DNA of 64,000 nucleotides, taken from the NCBI GenBank assembly GCA_947647735.1, contig CANSLJ010000003.1:62001-126000 (forward strand). Reading direction: 5' to 3'. The DNA is from an uncultured bacterium. Lineage in GTDB: Bacteria; Bacillota; Clostridia; Lachnospirales; Lachnospiraceae. Positions within the stretch are counted from its first letter, which is position 1. Each line of letters opens with the position of its first letter. Under the pieces are notes generated by a model, which saw only the letters and a program-made list of their open reading frames with translations, was not told the DNA's origin and ran no database searches. Of this stretch, positions 59,135 to 64,000 are shown in pieces. A program made the translations under genes and the position numbers.

Positions 59135-60670
59135 ATGAAAACAATCAGTAAAGAGTACGCAGTGCAGATGCACGGTATTACAAAAAAATTCGGAACCTTC
59201 TGTGCACTGAAAAATGTGGAATTGAATGTGAGGGCAGGAACGATACATTCTCTGCTGGGAGAAAACGGCGCAGGAAAGAGTACCTTGATGAATGTATTAT
59301 ATGGACTGTATCAGGCCGATGAAGGGGAAATTTATTTGAACGGGGAAAAGGTAAAAATAAAGTCTCCGAGTGATGCGATCGATCTGGGGATTGGTATGGT
59401 ACATCAGCATTTTATGCTGGTCGAGCGTTTTACGGTTTTGCAGAATATCATTCTGGGGGAGGAAAAATTATCCCGCACCGGAATACTGGATATGAAGAAA
59501 GCAAAAAGGGAAGTGGAAGAAATTGCGGAGCGATACGGGCTTTCCATTGATCTGGATGCAAAAATATGCGACATTACAGTGGGAATGCAGCAGAGGGTTG
59601 AGATCATAAAAGCGTTATACAGAGGTGCTAATCTGTTGATACTGGATGAGCCTACGGCGGTGCTGACGCCTCAGGAGATTCAGGAGCTGATCAAGATCAT
59701 GAAAAATCTGGTGGAATCCGGGAAATCTATTATCATCATTACCCACAAGCTGAAGGAGATCAAGGCGGCATCGGATATCTGTACGGTGATCTGCAGAGGA
59801 AGATATATTGATACAGTAAAGGTGAAAGATGTGAATGAAAACCAGCTTGCGGCTCTGATGGTAGGCCATGATGTAAAACTGGTGGTGGAAAAGGAGAAGG
59901 CAGAGCCGGGAGAGGCGGTTCTGGAGGTAGAAGATCTGGTGGTGGACAATGAACGCGGGATAGAGGCGGTGAAAGGACTCAATCTGCAGGTGCGCCGGGG
60001 AGAGATTGTAGGAATAGCAGGGATCGACGGAAACGGCCAGAAGGAGTTCATCGAGGCACTCAGCGGTTTTATAAAAGCCAGATCGGGCGTGATCCGGATG
60101 AACGGCAGAGAGATTCAGAATACAGTGCCTGAAACTGTTCTGGAAAGTGGCATCAGCATTATCCCCGAGGATCGGCATAAAAGAGGGCTGGTTCTGGAGT
60201 TCAGTGTAATAGAGAATGCGGTACTGAACAAATACCGGAAAGAGCCGTTTTCCAACAGGGGATTTCTGAAAAAGGCGGAGATGGAAAAATTTGCCGCCGG
60301 ACTGATCGAAGAGTGTGATGTCAGGCCCGCGGACTGTGCCATGACACAGGCTGGAAATCTTTCCGGGGGAAATCAGCAGAAATTGATCATCGGCCGTGAA
60401 GTCAGCAATGATCCGGATTTGCTTGTGGCGGTGCAGCCAACAAGAGGCCTGGACGTGGGAGCGATCGAGTCGGTACATAAAACATTGATCAGAGAGAGGG
60501 ATAAAGGAAAGGCAATCCTGCTCGTATCCTTTGAACTGGATGAGATCATGAATGTTTCTGACACCATTGCTGTGATCTATGACGGGAAGATACAGGCAGT
60601 TTATGAGCAGGGAACGGTGGATGAAAATGAGCTGGGATTGATAATGGCAGGAGGAAAACAGCATGAATAA
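59135..60670 (+). CDS. Nucleoside ABC transporter ATPase (NupA/RbsA-like, two NBDs)
   Basis: 511 residues with two fused nucleotide-binding domains. First: Walker A GENGAGKST, signature region TVGMQQRVEIIKAL, Walker B LLILDEPTAVLTPQE. Second: degenerate Walker A GIDGNGQKE, signature LSGGNQQKLIIGRE, LLVAVQPTRGLDVGA. This asymmetry is normal for the RbsA/XylG/NupA class. It powers uptake through the two permeases. It overlaps the next gene by 8 nt. Confidence 0.94.
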   Translation: MKTISKEYAVQMHGITKKFGTFCALKNVELNVRAGTIHSLLGENGAGKSTLMNVLYGLYQADEGEIYLNGEKVKIKSPSDAIDLGIGMVHQHFMLVERFTVLQNIILGEEKLSRTGILDMKKAKREVEEIAERYGLSIDLDAKICDITVGMQQRVEIIKALYRGANLLILDEPTAVLTPQEIQELIKIMKNLVESGKSIIIITHKLKEIKAASDICTVICRGRYIDTVKVKDVNENQLAALMVGHDVKLVVEKEKAEPGEAVLEVEDLVVDNERGIEAVKGLNLQVRRGEIVGIAGIDGNGQKEFIEALSGFIKARSGVIRMNGREIQNTVPETVLESGISIIPEDRHKRGLVLEFSVIENAVLNKYRKEPFSNRGFLKKAEMEKFAAGLIEECDVRPADCAMTQAGNLSGGNQQKLIIGREVSNDPDLLVAVQPTRGLDVGAIESVHKTLIRERDKGKAILLVSFELDEIMNVSDTIAVIYDGKIQAVYEQGTVDENELGLIMAGGKQHE

Positions 60671-61790
60671 GATAGCAGATGCATTGAAAAAGCCGGTGAT
60701 CCGTATTCTGGCGGCAATTCTGCTTGGATTGATGGCTGCGGGAGTTATTCTGGCGATTGCCGGATATCCGCCGGCTGCTTCCATTGCGGCACTGGGGAAG
60801 GGAATTTTTTCCAAACCAAAATATATTTCTAATGTTATTATAAAAAGTACACCATTGATCTTTACAGGTCTGGCGGTTGCTTTTGCCTTTAAAACGGGAC
60901 TGTTTAATATCGGAGCAGAGGGACAGTTTATAATTGGCTGTCTTGCTTCCACTCTGGTGGGTGTTACGGTAAAACTTCCGGCCGTCCTGCAGATACCGCT
61001 CATACTGATAACAGGTATGGCGGCAGGAGCCGCGTACGGCGGGATCATAGGACTGTTGAAAGCAAAATTCGGGATTCACGAAGTGATCAGCGGCATCATG
61101 CTGAACTGGATCGCCCTGTATCTTTCCAATTATGTCTGTATGCTGCCCGCTTTCCGAAAGGGAGATACCAACGGGACGGATCAGGTCAGCGAAGCTGGCC
61201 GGACGCTTATTCTGGGAGCATGGAAAAAAACAGGGGAGGGCGCAGCTGTCCTGAAAAAAATTCCCGTTTTTGGGGAAATCCTGCTGAAGACAGATGCCAA
61301 TATCGGATTTGTGATTGCGGTTCTGACCGCGGTAGTCCTTGCCATTCTGTTGAAAAATACGATAAAAGGATTTGAACTGCAGGCGGTAGGATATAACAAA
61401 TATGCGGCGGAAGCGGTAGGCATCAATATCAGAAAAAATATATTGGAGGTTATGCTGATCGCAGGTGCTGTTGCAGGACTCGGCGCGGCGCTCTATATCA
61501 CAGGGAATTCTCCGCATAAGGTAACCGTACTCAGCGCTTTTGAGGGAATGGGGACAAACGGGCTCGGCGTCGCCCTGATTGCCGGAAGTTCGCCCATAGG
61601 CTGTATCTTCTCGGGGCTTTTATTCGGAGGACTGCTGTATGGCGGGCAGGCTCTTCAGTATGAAGTGGGAGCACCGACGGAAATCATCAATATCACGATC
61701 GGAACAATTGTGTTTTTCGTTGCGATCATACAGGGAGTGCCGAAACTACTTGAAAAATACGGGGGAAGGAGGAAAGGCCATGCTGAATAG
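60663..61790 (+). CDS. Nucleoside ABC transporter permease, first subunit
   Basis: 375 residues, around nine or ten membrane helices. The motif FKTGLFNIGAEGQFIIG is the family hallmark, and FEGMGTNGLGVALIAGSSPIGC marks the late region. Starts inside the ATPase gene (8-nt overlap) and overlaps the second permease by 11 nt, so all are translationally coupled. Confidence 0.93.
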   Translation: MNKIADALKKPVIRILAAILLGLMAAGVILAIAGYPPAASIAALGKGIFSKPKYISNVIIKSTPLIFTGLAVAFAFKTGLFNIGAEGQFIIGCLASTLVGVTVKLPAVLQIPLILITGMAAGAAYGGIIGLLKAKFGIHEVISGIMLNWIALYLSNYVCMLPAFRKGDTNGTDQVSEAGRTLILGAWKKTGEGAAVLKKIPVFGEILLKTDANIGFVIAVLTAVVLAILLKNTIKGFELQAVGYNKYAAEAVGINIRKNILEVMLIAGAVAGLGAALYITGNSPHKVTVLSAFEGMGTNGLGVALIAGSSPIGCIFSGLLFGGLLYGGQALQYEVGAPTEIINITIGTIVFFVAIIQGVPKLLEKYGGRRKGHAE

Positions 61791-62703
61791 TGTTACATTA
61801 TTGATAGCGATCACTTTGATGTATTCGACACCGATGGTCTTTGCGGGACTTGGTAATCTGATATCAGAAAAAACGGGTGTTATTAATATAGGCGTTGAAG
61901 GAATGATGACGATAGGTGCTTTTGCGGGAGCGGCAGTCTGTTACTTTTCGGGAAATGCATGGCTGGGATTTCTGTGTGCCGGTCTGGCGGGAGGCATGCT
62001 TGCCGTCCTGCATGCGGCGGCATCCATAGTATTTCAGTGTGACCAGACAGTTTCCGGCATTGCCGTGAATCTGATCGGACCGGGTGCGGCGCTGTTTATC
62101 TGCAGCCTGCTGTTTGAGGGTGCCACATCCACACAGCCGGTCAGTGACAAGATTCCTAAAATTTTTGGAGATATTTCCGCGGAAGGGATTCTTGGAAATC
62201 TGAATATGGATGTTACGGTTGTGATCGCTTTCCTGATGGCGGCAGGAATGTGGCTGCTGTTTTATAAGACGAAGTGGGGACTGCATCTTCAGGCGGTGGG
62301 CGAGCATCCTGCTGCGGCAGATACGCTTGGAATAAAGGTCAACAGACTGCGGTTTGGATGTGTGATCGCTTCCGGCGTTCTGGCAGGATTCGGCGGAGCG
62401 TCAGTAACGCTCGGGATTGTTTCGCAGTTTACGCCGATCACCATTGCAGGGCAGGGCTTTATATCGATAGCGGCGGTGATCTTCGGAAAATGGACGCCTC
62501 ATGGAGCATACGGCGCATGCCTGCTGTTTGGCTTTGCACAGGCACTGACGGTCCTACTCGGAGGAGGAGAGTCGGTGATACCGTCCCAGATACTGGCGAT
62601 GCTTCCCTATATATTGACGATAGTGATGCTGGTGCTTTTCGTGGGCAGGGGCGTGGCGCCGAAGGCCAGCGGGAAGCCCTATGAGAAGGGATCGAGAACC
62701 TGA
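61780..62703 (+). CDS. Nucleoside ABC transporter permease, second subunit
   Basis: 307 residues from ATG 61780, with GGAAGGAGG upstream; longer in-frame starts are inside the previous gene and not needed. Contains GLGNLISEKTGVINIGVEGMMTIGAFAG, the paired family motif, and a C-terminal GQGFISIAAVIFGKWTP. About eight helices. Partner of the gene at 60663. Confidence 0.93.
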   Translation: MLNSVTLLIAITLMYSTPMVFAGLGNLISEKTGVINIGVEGMMTIGAFAGAAVCYFSGNAWLGFLCAGLAGGMLAVLHAAASIVFQCDQTVSGIAVNLIGPGAALFICSLLFEGATSTQPVSDKIPKIFGDISAEGILGNLNMDVTVVIAFLMAAGMWLLFYKTKWGLHLQAVGEHPAAADTLGIKVNRLRFGCVIASGVLAGFGGASVTLGIVSQFTPITIAGQGFISIAAVIFGKWTPHGAYGACLLFGFAQALTVLLGGGESVIPSQILAMLPYILTIVMLVLFVGRGVAPKASGKPYEKGSRT

Positions 62704-62723
62704 TAGGAAAGGGAGATAAAGCT

Positions 62724-63443
62724 GTGAGTGATTTTCTTGAGGTGATGAACAGTCTGTCAGGAGAAAAGAAGGACAAACTGCAGAAAATGTTTGCGAACGT
62801 ACCATATTGGATGCTGGACAGACTGCAGGTATATAATCTGCAGAAAAATACCGCATTTATCAGAAGAGGTGAACCGGCGGGCATGATCTATGTGCTGATA
62901 ACAGGAAATGTGAAGGCGGCGGATGACCGGATTTTTGAACTGGTATACGACTATACATGGTTTGAGCCCATGGAGATCTTCGGGGCGATGGAATTGTATA
63001 TGGGATATGATAATTATATCACCACACTTATCACAATGACAAAGTGCAGGCTGATTGGCATACCGCGGAATCTGTATAAGGACTGTCTGATGCAGAATAC
63101 AGATATGGTGCTTGAGCAGACCCGGGATATGATGCGCACACTGAACGATCAGGCGCGCAAGGAGCGGGATTTTCAGTTTTTGAGCGGCACGGAAAGGCTG
63201 GCGTATCTGTTTCTTATGCGGTACAGGCAGCATGCGGTGGATGGAAAGCTGACGATACGGCTGACGCGGGAGGAACTGGCGAAACAGTCAGGGATCAATG
63301 TGCGTACCGTGTGGCGTTCTCTGCGGGAGATGCAGGATAGGGGACTGGTAAACAGGTCAGGAAGATATATCACGATAGAAAAAGAGCAGTACGAGAAAAT
63401 CAGGGAAGAGTTATTGAGCGAGACAGAAATAGAATTGGACTAA
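62724..63443 (+). CDS. Crp/Fnr-family transcriptional regulator
   Basis: 239 residues from GTG 62724 with GGGAG 8 nt upstream. N-terminal cyclic-nucleotide-like sensor barrel (about 25-140; [17 protein letters not shown]), a dimer helix, and a C-terminal winged helix ([38 protein letters not shown]). No 4Fe-4S cysteine cluster. Its position between permease and hydrolase suggests it controls nucleoside use, possibly with a nucleoside-derived ligand (inference). Confidence 0.88.
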   Translation: MSDFLEVMNSLSGEKKDKLQKMFANVPYWMLDRLQVYNLQKNTAFIRRGEPAGMIYVLITGNVKAADDRIFELVYDYTWFEPMEIFGAMELYMGYDNYITTLITMTKCRLIGIPRNLYKDCLMQNTDMVLEQTRDMMRTLNDQARKERDFQFLSGTERLAYLFLMRYRQHAVDGKLTIRLTREELAKQSGINVRTVWRSLREMQDRGLVNRSGRYITIEKEQYEKIREELLSETEIELD

Positions 63444-63459
63444 ATCGGAGGATATGATA

Positions 63460-64000
63460 ATGGATAAAAGAAAAATCATTCTGGACTGTGATCCGGGACA
63501 CGATGACGCGATAGCGATCATGCTTGCGGCAAAAAGCGGACTGCTTGAACTGCTTGGTATTTCGGTGGTTGCGGGGAATCAGACAGTTGAAAAAACGGTG
63601 AGAAATGCTTTGAATGTATGTCAGTACCTGAAGCTGGATGTGCCGGTCTATCAGGGGTGTAAGCAGCCCATGATCAGAGAGAAACAGATGGTTGCAGGAG
63701 ATATTCACGGTGAGAGCGGCATGGACGGCCCGGTATTTGAGCCGCTGGTAAAAACGGCAGAAAAGAAGCATGGTGTGCAGTTTATTATTGATACGCTGCT
63801 GGGATCAGAAGGGGATATCACGGTGGTTACAACGGGGCCGATGACAAACCTGGCGATGGCGATGAGGCTGTGTCCGGAGATCATCTCGAAGATAGAGGAA
63901 GTTGTATTGATGGGGGGCTGCTATCAGCTCGGCAACGTGACGCCGGCGGCTGAATTTAATATCATAGTGGACGCGGATGCGGCGCATGTAGTCTTCACAT
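63460..64000 (+). CDS. Inosine-uridine-type nucleoside hydrolase (3' truncated by window end)
   Basis: 180 codons visible, no stop. ATG 63460 with GGAGG at 8 nt (63454 is an alternative). N-terminal metal and ribose site [15 protein letters not shown], then [29 protein letters not shown] and [20 protein letters not shown], all typical of the IunH/RihA group. It splits nucleosides to base and ribose in the cytoplasm, completing the uptake operon. Confidence 0.94.
   Translation, partial: MDKRKIILDCDPGHDDAIAIMLAAKSGLLELLGISVVAGNQTVEKTVRNALNVCQYLKLDVPVYQGCKQPMIREKQMVAGDIHGESGMDGPVFEPLVKTAEKKHGVQFIIDTLLGSEGDITVVTTGPMTNLAMAMRLCPEIISKIEEVVLMGGCYQLGNVTPAAEFNIIVDADAAHVVFT

Noticed and set aside
59615-61048. 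477-codon open frame on the minus strand
   Set aside because: Antisense to the nucleoside ATPase and permease genes, both of which carry full motif sets.

Overview
This is a 64 kb chromosomal segment of a Bacillota (Firmicutes) bacterium, most likely a gut Lachnospiraceae or close Clostridia. The evidence is AGGAGG-type ribosome binding sites, the tig-clpP-clpX-engB housekeeping cluster, the sporulation-type YtvI permease, an ECF thiamine transporter under a THI-box riboswitch, several lipoprotein-fed ABC transporters without local ATPases, and Lachnospiraceae-style hybrid kinases with HD-GYP output. I saw no rRNA, tRNA, CRISPR array, transposase or prophage gene.

Layout. 1-7649: tex (5' truncated), trigger factor, ClpP, ClpX, EngB/YsxC, YtvI (protein quality control; lon is absent). 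7725-13737: maltodextrin unit (MalQ, solute-binding lipoprotein, two permeases, LacI-type repressor) with three abutting 12-bp operator-like units in front of the transporter. 13746-13884: a 139-bp element with perfect 26-bp inverted ends. 14107-18809: response regulator, kinase, unknown membrane protein and VanY-like D,D-carboxypeptidase, with the same 11-bp-spaced box before the regulator and before the carboxypeptidase gene. 18940-21938: ArAE-type exporter, and a convergent second two-component system. 22222-31332: small lipoprotein, two paralogous lipoproteins that join a propeller-like (Asp-box) front half to a family-1 solute-binding half, two permeases and an HlyD-like adaptor.

31422-33402: ThiT with TPP riboswitch and terminator (minus strand), and a CPBP protease. 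33399-39121: a strong promoter, an unrecognised structured leader, and a hybrid sensor kinase broken by a G8 run, followed by an Hpt protein, a REC/degenerate HD-GYP protein and a REC/HD-GYP protein. This is a complete phosphorelay whose expected output is c-di-GMP turnover. 39131-45288: gltBD with a hairpin/U-run in its leader. 45476-47174: an AT-rich two-gene module, ATPase plus small PD-(D/E)XK-like protein, which is a candidate defence cassette.

47268-53035: MATE exporter, then on the minus strand DUF975 membrane protein, response regulator, kinase and GH13 alpha-glucosidase. 53349-57849: RhaD-like aldolase, DUF554 membrane protein, four tandem 31-32-bp repeats before an AAA_14/DUF4143 ATPase, DUF4230 protein and dCMP deaminase. 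58067-64000: nucleoside uptake operon (BMP lipoprotein, double-NBD ATPase, two permeases, Crp/Fnr regulator, nucleoside hydrolase cut by the window end).

Starts were chosen by Shine-Dalgarno spacing, overlap with the upstream stop and the expected N-terminus. Family names come from recognising motifs by eye; no database search was possible.
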